This document shows, piece by piece, positions 35,131-47,080 of a stretch of 64,000 bases of DNA. A program made the translations under genes and the position numbers. The notes under the pieces are model-generated. The model had not been told where the DNA came from and ran no database searches. It worked only from the letters and a program-made list of their open reading frames with translations. Source of the stretch: Diphasiastrum complanatum (Eukaryota; Streptophyta; Lycopodiopsida; Lycopodiales; Lycopodiaceae); the NCBI GenBank assembly GCA_029204225.1, contig CM055095.1, forward strand, positions 20,203,348 through 20,267,347, in the 5' to 3' direction. Positions within the stretch are counted from its first letter, which is position 1. Every line of letters starts with the position of its first letter.

Positions 35131-35566
35131 TTCGAAACATTGCATGTACATAATTTAATTTTGTGTTTTGAAAATTGATTTTGTTGTATCACGGAACATT
35201 TTAGTGTCATGAATTATCTCGTGATCCTGAAGCGGACGAAATTTTTCGAGCTGCTTACACATCTCGAACTGGAGAGTTAGATCTTTAATACATCGCTAAA
35301 CAACAAGATTTACTATGATAATTATATTTTTATATTTTAATTTCATTTATTTTCTATTTGATTTTAAACATTCATTGAAAATAATATATTTTTTAGGTGG
35401 AGGCTGCCAATACTAGAATCGAAGATCTTTTTGACAGCACTAGCAAAGGATACGCTCGTGGTTATGGATTGAGAGTCACCATTAAACAACAAAATGTACA
35501 CATAGGTGAAGCTGTGAATGGTTTCACACTTTGGCCATTTCGTTTTATTTTGCCTTACCATGTTTA

Positions 35567-36160
35567 AATTGATATTTTCTATTCATTGAATTGTGTAAAA
35601 GACAATAACATTTGCTTTGAAATTACAAAGCTCATTTATTTTCTTTTATCTTATATAAAATTTAGTGTCATTTATAAAATATGGATAATATTTTTATTAA
35701 TTTTTAGATCTTAGATGAGTATTCTATAATATGTTGGGTTGTATCATAATACCATTTAGTGTGAAATATTTTTGAAATATATGAAAACATTCAACATTTT
35801 GCTTGTAGTTTAATGTGTTTAATTTACAACATTTATTTCTTATACATTATTATAAAAATACTTAGCATGATACCAATGTGAGTTGTTATATTGTATCAAT
35901 TTTATATGAGATCTTGTGAAATGTTAAAAAAAAATTATTTTGATCCAACATTCAAATTTCTATTTTTTTAATCAATTGTTACAAATCATTCTCTCATTTA
36001 TTTTTACTTTTTATGATAATTGTTTTTGCATAGATGAATTCATCTGCAATTTTTTTTATTTGTTATGTTATTTTTTTGACATGGACAACTCATATGCAAA
36101 TTTTATAGATTTTGTTTTGAAATCTTTCTAAAAGTTCATCAACTTGTTAAAAGAGGAGAG
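35567..36160. other. AT-rich, no gene seen
   Basis: T-rich non-coding sequence downstream of the CACTA-type gene. Confidence 0.5.
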
Positions 36161-36164
36161 AGAA

Positions 36165-36720
36165 TTAAATACTTGCCCCTTCTTATTGTAGGAGCAGCAG
36201 GTAAAAACTTATCCTTATTCAAATAAGAGTGAAAAAAACTTGCCCCTCCTTGTTGTATGAGGGGTAAACCCTAAAACCCACATTTCCTTGTTAAGAACCC
36301 GCCCCTCCTTGTTGAAGGAGCCCCTCCCCTCCTTTGTGTAGGAGGGGCGGGTTTTTCCCCTCCCCTCATTGTTGAAAGAGGGGTAGAACAAAACCCGCCT
36401 CTCTTTTGTGTAGGAGGGGTGGGAAAAAACCCGTCCCTCCTTGTTGTAGGAGGGGCAGGGTTTTTCCCGCTCCTCCTTGTTGTAGAAAGGGTGGAAAAAA
36501 AACCCATCCCTCCTTGTTGTAGGAGGGGCGTGAAAAATCCCGCCTTTCTTTGTTGGAGGGGTGGCGACCCTTGTTGTAGGAAGGGCGGGAAAAACCCCGC
36601 CCCTCTTTGTTGAAAAAGGGGCGGGAAAAAACCCGCCCCTAATTCAGGGGCACATTTAGGGGCAGCCATCAGGGGCGGGTTTTGGCCGCCCCTTCTAAGG
36701 GCTTTTGGGGTAGTGTATGG
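36165..36720. repeat. minisatellite whose units are hairpins
   Basis: About ten degenerate units of roughly 45-60 bp. Each has CCCGCCCCTCC, a short loop (TTGTTGTA), then GGAGGGGCGGG, so each unit is itself a GC-rich stem-loop. Units are joined by A- or T-runs. The long open frame on the minus strand (36744-36271) is a product of the repeat. Confidence 0.85.
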
Positions 36721-36744
36721 TGCCAAACACATGCATAGGCACAT

Positions 36745-38390
36745 GGCACCTCAGTGTTACTACTTTGTGCTAATTATGCTTGATATCTTCAATGGTTGAG
36801 GTATATGTAATCTATTTATTGACAAGAAGAGTAGACAGTGTACATAAAACTTTGTGGCTCAAATATTAATATCAAATGTACAAATTAGTCATGCAAGAGA
36901 AATTGAGAAACTAAGAATGTAAGAAGGGACTACATCAACTAGCAGTTTAGCATAGAATCCCAATACTTTCTATTTCAAAATGCTACTTTCATTTTGACCT
37001 TTTTCAGAGAGATAATATTTAGAAATTTGATATTGTATAAGTTGAGGAGGATCAAGTAATGACAAATGTTACTCAAGATACTATTTCCATCATTTGGCCT
37101 TTATATATCTTTTAGGAATTATTCTCCGAGTATCTAGGTATGATACATAATAGCTATGAAAGTTTGTTGTGCATTTAGTTACCTTGTTCTTTCTTTGTTT
37201 GAATTTGCATAAGAAGATTTGGAAGACGATGAGAAGAAAAAGAAAGAAAAATTTGATGAAGAGTTGATTAATGTTCTTCCTTCAAACTTCTATTTAGAAA
37301 TGTTGTCTACAACCATTAATACACTATGAGTGGGTCGTAACACCCATCCAATCTGTGAGCACGTTTTTTTCTCTTTTTGTTGTTTATCTCTCTTGGATTA
37401 CCTCTGTTGTTAAGGTTCTTTGTGATTATTCTTCTTATTAGAACATTTACAGAGCAGAAGCAATATTCAAGGATGCATTACGTATTTCCCAGCCTGTCAG
37501 TGGGCAACTAAAATCCGATACTCAGCTACATGCATACACTAGCCATGCAACCATCTACAGCTCAAGCGGATTAGCATTCAGCACAGAGAGCGATCCTACT
37601 ACTAACTACTGAATCAAAGAATAATCAAAAACTAGATTAGCTACTGAAACTAAAACCAGATTCAAGAAACAAGAAACAAGATTCCTAACAACATTTAACA
37701 ATCTAGGAATCAAGAAACACACATTACTTGATGCCTAAATTATCCAAGAACATCAAGAACTAGAATGTCAAGACTATGCAAGATTTACACCACATTTCTA
37801 GCCTCTATAGTTTACTTGAATACTGATTTCTACAAGATTCCACAAGCAAGAATTGAAGCTAATCCACAACTAAGCAAAAACAAGAAACAAGAATCTAGTT
37901 AATCCACAAGCAAGGAATCAAGCATGCTCATAGAATATCACTCAAGATCATTGCCATGAACAAGGAGCTTAGTGATCTTCAAGAACTCGTGGAGGATCCT
38001 CTTTATTAGCTCAAGAGAACTTGAAAATATAATCAAAGCTCCCTCACAAGAGAGGGGGGCCCTTAAATAAGCAAGAAGGTTGCCCATGTGGAGCCCATGT
38101 GGCAATTTCACTAAATTAGAAATTACATGTGGAATTTGCCCTTCCACTAGAGGTCACCATCAAAAGGTGGCTCACTCTTACTATTTTAAGGGGGGTCTAC
38201 ATTTATTACAACTATTTAAGAAAATGTTACTAGCTCTTACATGGTCATTCCTTCTTTGGGATACACCATGTAGGCTCACATAGTCAATCACTATCTTCCT
38301 AGCTAGTATTTCCTCGGCGCTCATGCTCGACTCTCAGCCTCTTCTGCTCTCTTCCTTCTGAGACCTCCTCGGTCATGGGTGAGAGATAAC
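36745..38390. other. no gene seen; possible 3' end of the gypsy element
   Basis: No readable protein. On the minus strand this follows the extra ORF of the gypsy element, so its 3' untranslated part and LTR could lie here, but I could not locate a repeat partner. Confidence 0.3.
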
Positions 38391-38399
38391 TTATGTCTT

Positions 38400-41300
38400 C
38401 AGCTTGGCTCGACACTAGATAATCGGCTAACATAATCCACCCCTAATCTGTTGTTGGACCCACTGCAACACCGGTGATGTCTTCCGCTTGGCACTTGGAA
38501 AAGCATGGATTTCGTTCGCTTTCGTAAAACCAGGTGCTTATTATCCGCAAAATTTATTTGCCAAAATTGGAAGTCCCTCAATTGGCCGCTATATACCAGC
38601 CCTCTTGAGCACTTCTTGTGAATCATGTTTGCCTCGCCGTCGCGCCGTCTGCTTTCGCTCGTTCATCTTCTGGCCCAGGGCTTCAAAAACTTGGAAGCGG
38701 AGCTTACTTCTGAAATTAAGGGGCCCCAAATATTCACTTATTTTTTCTACGAAGCCCATTTCCTGCCAGTCTTCCACCATGGTCACATAGCGTGACGACA
38801 TGAAGGCCGCTCTATAGTATAGCCTGGCCATCATCTCATGGTCTTCTTCTGACTGGAGGGCTGTGTTTGGGCTGATCCTAATGGGATCCAAACCTCAATC
38901 CCAGAAACACTCTTGCTGCATCAGGAAGGCCATGGATCTGCAATACTCGGCACTTTTCTGCACGCAGAGATCGGCACTTGACTTGTATTTGTGCCCGAAG
39001 TCTAGTAATTGTAGCCTCAGATCATTCGAGGAGGTTCTCTCTGTAATTTTCGGAATGATTGGCTAGTTTACTAGCTCCACTTGAGGCTTTTCCACCGGCC
39101 ACGGGTTTCTGCGTTTGAGCGGCATGTAAAAAGGATCCACTCGCTTCCATGCCGGTGCCCTCAAATATTCTTGGAGTCACATGCTATGCTTCAGGACTTT
39201 GCTCCGCCATTCTGGCTGCAGTTCTAGTGTGGCAATGATCTCGGCCCTGGTGGAGTATTGGCTTTGATCGATGTCTTATTTGGTGCCCCTCATATTGGGA
39301 GGGTATTTTCTTTCAAATTGCTCTGATTCCCTTGTATCAGCCAGTTTACTTCTAGGCCGGGTAGGGGAAGTTGTCCTACGCGGCTGGGGCGGCCTTGCCA
39401 GATAATCATCAAGGTCCTTGGTGCCCGTGTCTTTTGCTTTTGCTCGCTCGCTTGTCGACGGCTCATCTGCACCCATGTCTGGCCTGGGCAAGAATTTTCT
39501 TGTCTCCGGTTGGTCAGCCCCTAAGTCATCATCGGCTCCAATGTCTGTGTTAGTTTCCGGAAGGTCAGGGATGGAGTGATTTGGGGAGAGAGGTGCAGGG
39601 GTGAACGATTTAGGAGGAGGTGGAAATAATAGTTATACGTAGCACCGGGGGAGTGGAGTTGTTGGAGGAACTCGTCCCGTTGGGCTTTGTGGGTGTCAGT
39701 TGGACCTTTTGATGGGCCCATTATTTGACTAGGAGGTGATGAAGAAAGAGGAGATGGAAGAATTCGGTAAGTTGGAATGAATGTTTCAGAGAAATTAAAT
39801 GCGGAGTAGGAGGAAGGGTTAAAGGTGGGAGGGGGTCGGAAAAAGCTCATGGAAGCAGCATCGGCTCTCTGGCCATCCGATCTTGAGCTACCGTCTGATC
39901 GGTGGGTTTGCCCATCCTGATTCCCTGCTCCATCATTTCCATCATCGTCCCGTGGCTTCGTTACGTGAGCACCTGCTTGGGCCTTACACGCCGTGTCCCA
40001 TAATTGGTTCACCTTGTCCAAGACTTGCTGTAGGGCCTTCGTTGTTTCTTCCAGCTGCTTCTAGGACTCTAGGATGATCTTTTTATCGACCTCTCGCTCT
40101 TGGATCAGCCTTATGTATTTCTCCATCCGGATGGCTGAGGCCTGTGGGGCCTGGATTTGAATGTCCTCAGGCTTGACTGGAGGAGCATTGACTGTCATTG
40201 CACCCGACGATCCGTCTCGTATGTGGTCGATTTGGACCATCTGGTGCTTCAGTTGCTGCTGGACCTCTTCCAAGGTGGTTTTCTGTCCTGCCATCACGGA
40301 TCTGCTTTCTACTGCCTCTTTTTCTTTTTCTTTGGCCATCCTTTGATATCGCGCAATCTCTTGGTCTTGATGTTGGACCTTTCTCTCTAGAACTTGATGT
40401 TGGCTCACCAACCAATGCATGTGGTAGCTCGTTTCGGATAGGCCAATCATTGAGCGTTTGGCTGCTTCAATGAGCTTTTCAGGGTTAGAGAGGGTTGGGT
40501 ACTGATCTGGGGTGTGGGATGGTGAGGCTAAACCAAAAAATAGGCATGGTGTTAGAACTGAAGATGGAAGTGGAGGTGGAGGTGGAGGTGTCTGACTTAT
40601 TCCTGGCTGCTTCCCCTTTTCTGGTTCGTCGTCGCTTATCTCCATCAGGTCCGCAGCATCAAAATACTGAGATGTGTCCAATATGTGGACTTGCTGGGCC
40701 TGTGATTGTTGATCTTGTGACTGTTGGGCTGCTCCCATGTCTTGGGGACTGGATATCGCCACTCCCCCCCAACAAAAAGAAAAACTTGTGCCAATGGTGA
40801 TGTTGGTGGCGTTGGCATTGTAATCAGTGTGGGTGGGGTGGTGGCCTCATCTGGCTGACTTGGGACTTGAGGTATTGTCGTGTCAGGTGCCAGTGTGGAT
40901 GTAGTTGCTCCATCACCCCCGTCGATGACATGTGAGGGTGACGAGTGTTGCTGTGATGCTGTGGACGAGCTGCCACCATCTGACGTGGAACCATGTGAAA
41001 TTGATCCCACCGGTGATGTGCTCCAAGCTTGAAGCTTCTCTTGTCTTTGTTGTTGTCGTGTACCTGGCAACTGAGCCCTTGAGGTATCTGCATGTTGAGC
41101 TCCGGAGGTTGAAGCTGCTTGTGGATTTTGGGGTGGGCTTCTTGGCTTGTGTACCAAAGGGAGGATACTGGTGTTGGCTGGTTTGGCCTGGGACCCCGAT
41201 GGTGAAGTTGTCCTTGCACGCTTGGGCTTCTTGTATTCAACGGGAATATCCCATGCCTTGTCCGCAAGCTACAGTTGTTGTTGGAGCTTTGGCCCATTTT

Positions 41301-41961
41301 GTACTTGATGCAGAGTGATATCTGTCATCAGATATCCTAATATCGTGATAGGCTGCTTGTGCTTAATGCACTCATGAAGACAATTCGAAGCAAACTGTGC
41401 CCAATCATAGAGGTTCCGGACATGCAATCGTGAGTTTGCCATCATGTGAAACAGGGACATGGATACCCTCAGCACTTTCATTCGAGGCTTCTGTGTGCAT
41501 CTGGTGAGATATGCACATGCTGCTTGAAGTTGTTTGTCGTTGATTGCTTCTAGCCTGTACCCATCCTTGTTCTTCCACTTGGTCACAGAGGGATCAATAT
41601 ATTTGAAATATGCCGTTTGCTCTATCTTCTGGAGTGTCCTTGTGACAGTGTTTGGCCCTCATGGGAAACCATAAGGTTGCAAGTCAGCTACCGCAAAGGA
41701 TACATTATAGACATAATTCCGGATAGGGAGAACTATGATCTGACATGATCTTGCCATGGTATGATAATTGGCATATGCCATGTGTACTAGATAGGGGCTT
41801 TGATAACTTGTCAAGACAGGGATCTGAAATTCGATTTCCTTGAAGAAGGACTCTGCCTGCTGGTACCAGGTCTACATCTCTATAAGGTCAAGCTTGCACA
41901 GCTAGATGTCGAGCTTGCTTGCTTCAGAATCATCTGAACTGGAACTGGGGTTGGACGACAT
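38400..41961 (-). pseudogene. very long extra ORF downstream of gypsy pol, function unknown
   Basis: It starts at ATG 41961 (MSSNPSSSSDDSEASK) and can be followed for about 3.5 kb across several frame breaks. 41586-41269: LYDWAQFASNCLHECIKHKQ. 41157-40645: Pro/Ser/Gln-rich. 40762-40061: acidic, then a proline run, then a predicted coiled coil (LERKVQHQDQEIARYQRM, TTLEEVQQQLKHQM). 40021-39521: KVNQLWDTACKAQ and a Ser/Pro-rich stretch. 39491-39276: basic. 38891-38589: EDHEMMARLYYRAAF, RFQVFEALGQKMNERK. I recognise no domain. Its place after pol on the same strand is where some plant gypsy lineages carry an additional or envelope-like ORF, but no signal peptide or membrane segment is visible, so it is not envelope-like on this evidence. 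Confidence 0.5.
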
Positions 41962-41984
41962 GGTTGGAAAATGGAAGAAGGAAA

Positions 41985-43640
41985 AATTGCTTCGGTTGAG
42001 AGCTGAGACAGTGGAAAGGGCATCGGTTGACATGTGAAGGGTTGGGCTCCGGTTGAAGTCTGATGGAGTGGCTTCAGTTGAGATCTGAAGGGTTAGGCTC
42101 CGGTTGAGATCTGATGGAGTGGCTTCGGTTGAGATGTGAAGGGTTGGGCTCCGGTTGAGATCTGCTGGAGTGGCTTCGGTTGAGGTGTGAAGGGTTGGGC
42201 TCCGGTTGAGATTTGATGGAGTGGCTTCGGTTGAGATGGGAAAGGAGGACTTCGGTCGAGTGTTGAAGGAGGGGCTCCGGTTGAGATTTGATGGAGTGGC
42301 TTCGGTTGAGATGGGAAAGGAGGACTTCGGTCGAGTGTTGAAGGAGGGGGCTCCGGTTGAGATGGGAAGTGGCGGTGCAGAATGGTTCGGAAAGTGTGGG
42401 GGAAGGGATGTATGAACGAGTTTGGAAAGGGAGTTATGTGGAAGATGGCTGTGTTGGTGTGGGTGATGAAGTAAAGGTGGGTGAACAGAGTGAGGTCGAG
42501 TTAAGAAGATGGCGAGTGGAATAGGAGGAAGTGGAGGTGTTTGACAATGGTTTTAATGTTATGGATGTGTATCTTTTAGGGATGAAGCAGGTTGAGGGTG
42601 TATGGTTTGTGATTGTGATTGTATGATGTTCAATAGTGTGACAGGTGCTTGTGTGACACTACCCCTCAGCATGCGAAACTTGAGATATAAGGTATTCTGC
42701 CGGCGACGTTTGTGTTGAAGGTTTCGGTGATGGCGCTCACAAGGGAGTGATACCGATGGTGAGATGGTGTGAAGATGATGACGGACAGATTGAATAGTCG
42801 AGCGCCAGGAGCGGTGTCAAGAGCAGGAAGATCGCCGCAGATCGTCGCCAAAAAATGCTTTAGCTTTGCACTTCGCTGAGGTGCGAATGGCTTCGGTGAG
42901 AGGGCATTTATTGCCGCCGTCGTCTGGTTGCAAGGGAGATGGGACGTGCCAGTTTGTAAAATTCGAATGTATGTCCTCCGGTCGAGATTCGAAATGACTG
43001 CTCTAGTTGAGATCTCATATAACTGCTCCGGTCGAGATTCGAAGGAAGGCTTTGGTCGAGATTCGAAGGAAGGCTTGAGATCTGAAGGAACTGCTTCGGT
43101 CGAGATTTGATAGAACCGCTTCGGTCGAGATCTGACGGAAGGCTCCGATTGAGATCTGAAGGAACTGCTCCGGTCGAGATCTGAAGGAACTGCTTAGGTT
43201 GAGATCTCACAGAATTGCTTCGGTCAAGATTTGACAGAACCGCATCGGTCGAGATCTGAAGGAAGGCTCCAATCGAGATATGAAGGAACTGCTTCGGTTG
43301 AGATCTCACAGAACTGCTTCGGTCGAGATTTGACAGGATCGCTTCGGTCAAGATCTGAAGGAAGGCTCCGGTCGAGATCTGAAGGAACTACTTCGGTCAA
43401 GATCTGAAGGAAGGCTCCGGTCGAGATCTGAAGGAACTGCTTTGGTCGAGATCTGAAGGAACTGCTTCGGTCGAGATCTGAAGGAAGTGCTTCGGTCGCG
43501 ATCTGAAGGAAGGCTCCGATCAAGATCTGAAGGAACTGCTCCGATCGAGATCTGAAGGAACTGCTTCGGTCGAGATTTGACAGAACCGCTTTGGTCGAGA
43601 TCTGACAGAGGCACTTCGGTTGAGATTTGAGAAAAATCTC
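41985..43640. repeat. 25-bp-family minisatellite between gypsy pol and the extra ORF
   Basis: Two blocks: about 41990-42365, built on TCCGGTTGAGATCTGATGG-type units that alternate in pairs of about 51 bp, and about 42955-43640, built on GCTTCGGTCGAGATCTGAAG-type units of about 25 bp. Both descend from the same unit, CGGT(C/T)GAGAT(C/T)TGA. A non-repetitive spacer of about 590 bp separates them. Minus-strand frames through the array stay open and read as repeated SDLDRSSSFRSRPKQFLQIS, a consequence of unit composition. Confidence 0.9.
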
Positions 43641-44139
43641 ATGATGCATAAATGGATCTGTTTGCTAAAGTGAAGAACTCCAAGGAAAATAGGACTGTAG
43701 CTCAGAGTAGAAGTTCTTATAAAAGAGGTGTATCTCCAGGAATGTTGGTTACCCTGAGATACCAGTGAGACAGAGATGAGGTGGCCGAAGTGTGAGAATG
43801 ATTTCCTAAGATGTAGACTATCAGTTGTCGATCTAGAACACCCATGACCCATGAGTATGAACAGAAGAAAAAAAAAATGCATAGAATGTACATAAGTAAT
43901 GATATGAAGTATAAACAAGGAACGAGGTGAACAATAAGCGAGATGTACAAGGAAAGGAATAAAATAATATTAAAAACCCTTTTTGTTTTTATATATTTTT
44001 TTATTTTTATTTTTTCAAGAGAAAAGATCCTAAATTGGGTCAGCAAAGAACAACTCTTCGTAGTACCATCGTAGACGACCACCGTTTACGACAATGTCTA
44101 GGAGTGTCCCGTCAAGTGTTTGTAACTGGACTACACCAT

Positions 44140-45272
44140 TAGGAAATAGGGTCATCTAAATGTAGATTTTTATTGTGCAGGTGATGGTCATGCCAGGCTT
44201 TTTGGCGTCGTTTGTTAACTAATTGTGCGTGATAAGATATTAGTCTTGTCTCGCATAACTGTGCTAACGTAAATAGCCTGGTTTTGACTTGTTGTTCGAT
44301 TGAAGCTTTTCCACAGAGATCTGTTGAAAAAGACTCTGTAACTCTTACTGAAGGTACTAAGAATTCTATGGGCATTACTGCTTCTTGACCGTATACTAAG
44401 TGGAAAGGGGTTACCCACCTAGTGGCTTTCTTTGGGGTGGTGCGGTAAGCCCAAATAGCTGAGAAAAGTTTTGTTTCCCAATCAGAGTGACTGGTTTCAA
44501 CTATCTTGGTTAGAATTTTACAGATCGTCTTGTTAGTTGATTCAACCTAGCCATTACACCTAGGATAGTACGGTGTACTTTTTCTGTGAACGACAAGGTA
44601 ATGGCATAGGAGATTATCAATGACAGCATTTAAAAAATGCGTGTCGCGATCACTAACAAGGTCAATGGGATAGCCAAAACGGGTAATAATGTTTTCGTAA
44701 AGAAAACGTGCAACTGTTTTTGCGTTGGCGTCCTTCATTGCTCGGGCCTCTACCCACTTATTGGCGTAATCTGTGGCTATGAGGATGTATCGAGCTTGGG
44801 TATGTTTCACTGCTGGACTGATGGGTCCAACAAAGTCAATCTTCCACTTATGGAAGGCTTCGCCTTCTATAATGGGAGTCAATGGTGTGAAGTCTACTTT
44901 GGTATTTTTCTTTGCTCTTTGACAGACATCACATGCTTTAATGACAACAAATGTGTCTTTAAACAAAGATGGCCACCACAATCCTGCTTGAAGGATAATC
45001 TTTGTTGTGGCTTCAGCAGAAAAGTGGCCACCTCCAATGCCCTCATGAGCCTGGGATATTATCGGTCGTATCTCAAATTCATAGGCACATCGTCGAATAA
45101 TGTCGTCAACGCCCCTTTTGTAGAGTTGTCTCACAATTAACTGAAAGGGTGCTGCTTTTATAAAAAAATTTCTTTTTTTCATTGTACTCAGGCCTTCTTT
45201 TAGTCGGCCTGTTGTGAGGAACTGAGTGATCTCCTCAGCCCATAGGGTGTGGCATCGATCTGAAAAAGGCAT
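44140..45272 (-). pseudogene. gypsy integrase
   Basis: 45272-44547: AHEGIGGGHFSAEATTKIIL and CDVCQRAKK (zinc site), then WKIDFVGPI (first Asp), LVSDRDTHFLNAVI (second Asp) and TPYYPRCNG. A single TAG follows, then VESTNKTICKILTKIVE with the catalytic Glu. WAYRTTPKKATRWVTPFHLVYGQEAVMP continues to 44380. 44375-44139 is the C-terminal part with TRLISYHAQLVNKRRQ. Only the TAG at about 44545 breaks an otherwise complete D,D-35-E core. Confidence 0.92.
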
Positions 45273-46676
45273 GCATCAAGAAGATCATCGTTGACTGGTG
45301 CAGTTGCTTTTTCAGCACTTGGTAGTCTGGAAAGGTGATCCGCCATGAAATGTTGGGACCCTTTCCGAACGACTATACGGAAATTAAATTCCTCCAAAAT
45401 TAGTAGCCATCGAGCTATTCGTCCCGTCTTACAGGACTTATTAATGATATATATGAGTGCTTGACGGTCTGTGTAGAAAGCAAAGGTCTGGCCTAATAAA
45501 TAATGTTGTAGTTGTTGTACCAAATAGACCATTTCCAATGCTTCTCTCTCGGTAGTGGTATAGTTTACTTCAACAGGCACCAGTTGCCTGCTTAAGAAAC
45601 GTATGGGAAAATCCTTGCCATACTCGTCTGGTTGTGCAAGAAGACCCCCAATGGCATACTTACTTGCGTCAGTATGCACATGGAATTCTTTCATGTAATC
45701 TGGCGAGCGGAGTATGGGAGCCGTTGTGAGTGCTGTCTTCAACTCCTCAAAGGCCTTAATTTGTTCTTTGGTCCAGCGAGGATCTACCACAACTAAATAA
45801 ACGAGACGTGCCTTGCCGGCATAATCGATTATAAAGATGCGATAGTAGTTGGTATGACCGAGGAAGACATATACTTCCTTCACTGTTGCAGGTAGGGGCA
45901 TGTCCACGATAACGTTGATTTTTGACGGGTCGGTAGAAATACCATCCTTTGATATTATATGTCTGAGTACAACCCCGTGGGTGACCCATATTTGGCATTT
46001 ATCAGGGTTTAGTGAGATGCCGAACCTACGACAGCGAATGAAGATTTTCTCCAAGGCGTCTAGGTGCGTAGCAGCGGAAGAATGTACACCTAGCTCGTCG
46101 AGATAAATCTCCACGACCCGATGTAACAGATCTTGAAAGGCCAGTTGCATGACCCGTTGGAATGTTGAGGGGGCGTTACATAAGCCAAAAGGCATAACAT
46201 TATAAGCGTAAACGCCACTCTCTGTGGCAAAAGCCATTTTATGTTTATCTTCAGGGGCTATTTGAACAAGGAAATAGCCGCTGAACCCATCCAAGAAGCT
46301 GAAAGCTTCATCTCCTGCCATTTCCTCTAATATTTGGGTTGTTAGGGGCAAGGGAAAATGGTCTTTCTTTGTAACCGCATTAAGGTTCTTGCGGTCAACA
46401 CATATACGAAACTTGCCGTTTTTCTTGGGTACAACCACAATGGGTGATACCCAATCAGTATGGTGGACTTCATAAATGAAGCCATCATTCAACAATTTCT
46501 TAATATCTTCATCAATCTTCTCACGATAGACTGGGTTGTTGTGGTAAGGTTTAGCCCTAACGGGCTCAGCATTGTCTTCTAGAGGAATTCGATGTACTAC
46601 TATTTCAGGGGGAATTCCTTTCATCTCGATATAATTCCATGCAAATACATCCCTGTATTTGCGTAATAAAGTCTAT
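45230..46676 (-). pseudogene. gypsy reverse transcriptase and RNase H
   Basis: The frame is open from 46624 to 45200, and homology begins upstream at YRDVFAWNYIEM. RT: VSPIVVVPKKNGKFRICVD, FPLPLTTQILEEMAGDEAFS, FLDGFSGYFLVQIAPEDKHK, VMPFGLCNAPSTFQRVMQ and the active site VEIYLDELGVHS. The canonical YLDD is YLDE here (GAC GAG), a change of the second catalytic Asp to Glu. RNase H: FHVHTDASKYAIGGLLAQ, TEREALEMVYLVQQLQHYL, FYTDRQALIYI, ADHLSRLPS. Apart from YLDE the domain looks intact. Confidence 0.93.
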
Positions 46677-47080
46677 AGGTCAGACAGTTGGGTTGATGAC
46701 AAATGTGCACCAACATGAACTATTCGATCTATGTCCTCGTCAGGATCTTTAAGGTTTAGTGGAATTGTCTTAGCGGGTCCTTCAAAGGAATTGGAACTTG
46801 GTGTAGGTTCCTGATGTGGTTGCGGTAACTGGATAACAACGTCATCCAGTGTAAAGTTTTTGAGTTTCTATGGAAGATCGAAAGGTGGGTTTACAAAATG
46901 TTCTGGGACTTTAGGAATCATTTGAGGTGATTCTTTATCAGACGTGGAAGCTTTGTCGGAGTGTTTAATGTCTGTCCCCTCTGACAAGGGCTTGATTGGC
47001 TGTTTAAGCTTCGCACGCATCTGTATTTGTCACTCGGTTAATTTTGTAGCAATATTGTTATTTTTTTGTAACTGAGGTTT

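Noticed and set aside
36271-36744. 157-aa Gly/Pro/Thr-rich frame
   Set aside because: Product of the hairpin minisatellite; the frame depends only on unit length.
38400-41961. retroviral envelope gene after gypsy pol
   Set aside because: No signal peptide, no transmembrane helix and no cleavage-type motif can be seen; the content is low-complexity and coiled coil.
42908-43649. possible repetitive structural protein (SDLDRSSSFRSRPKQ repeats)
   Set aside because: Three frames of the array are open at once and no start or conserved flank exists, so the openness comes from the repeat unit.
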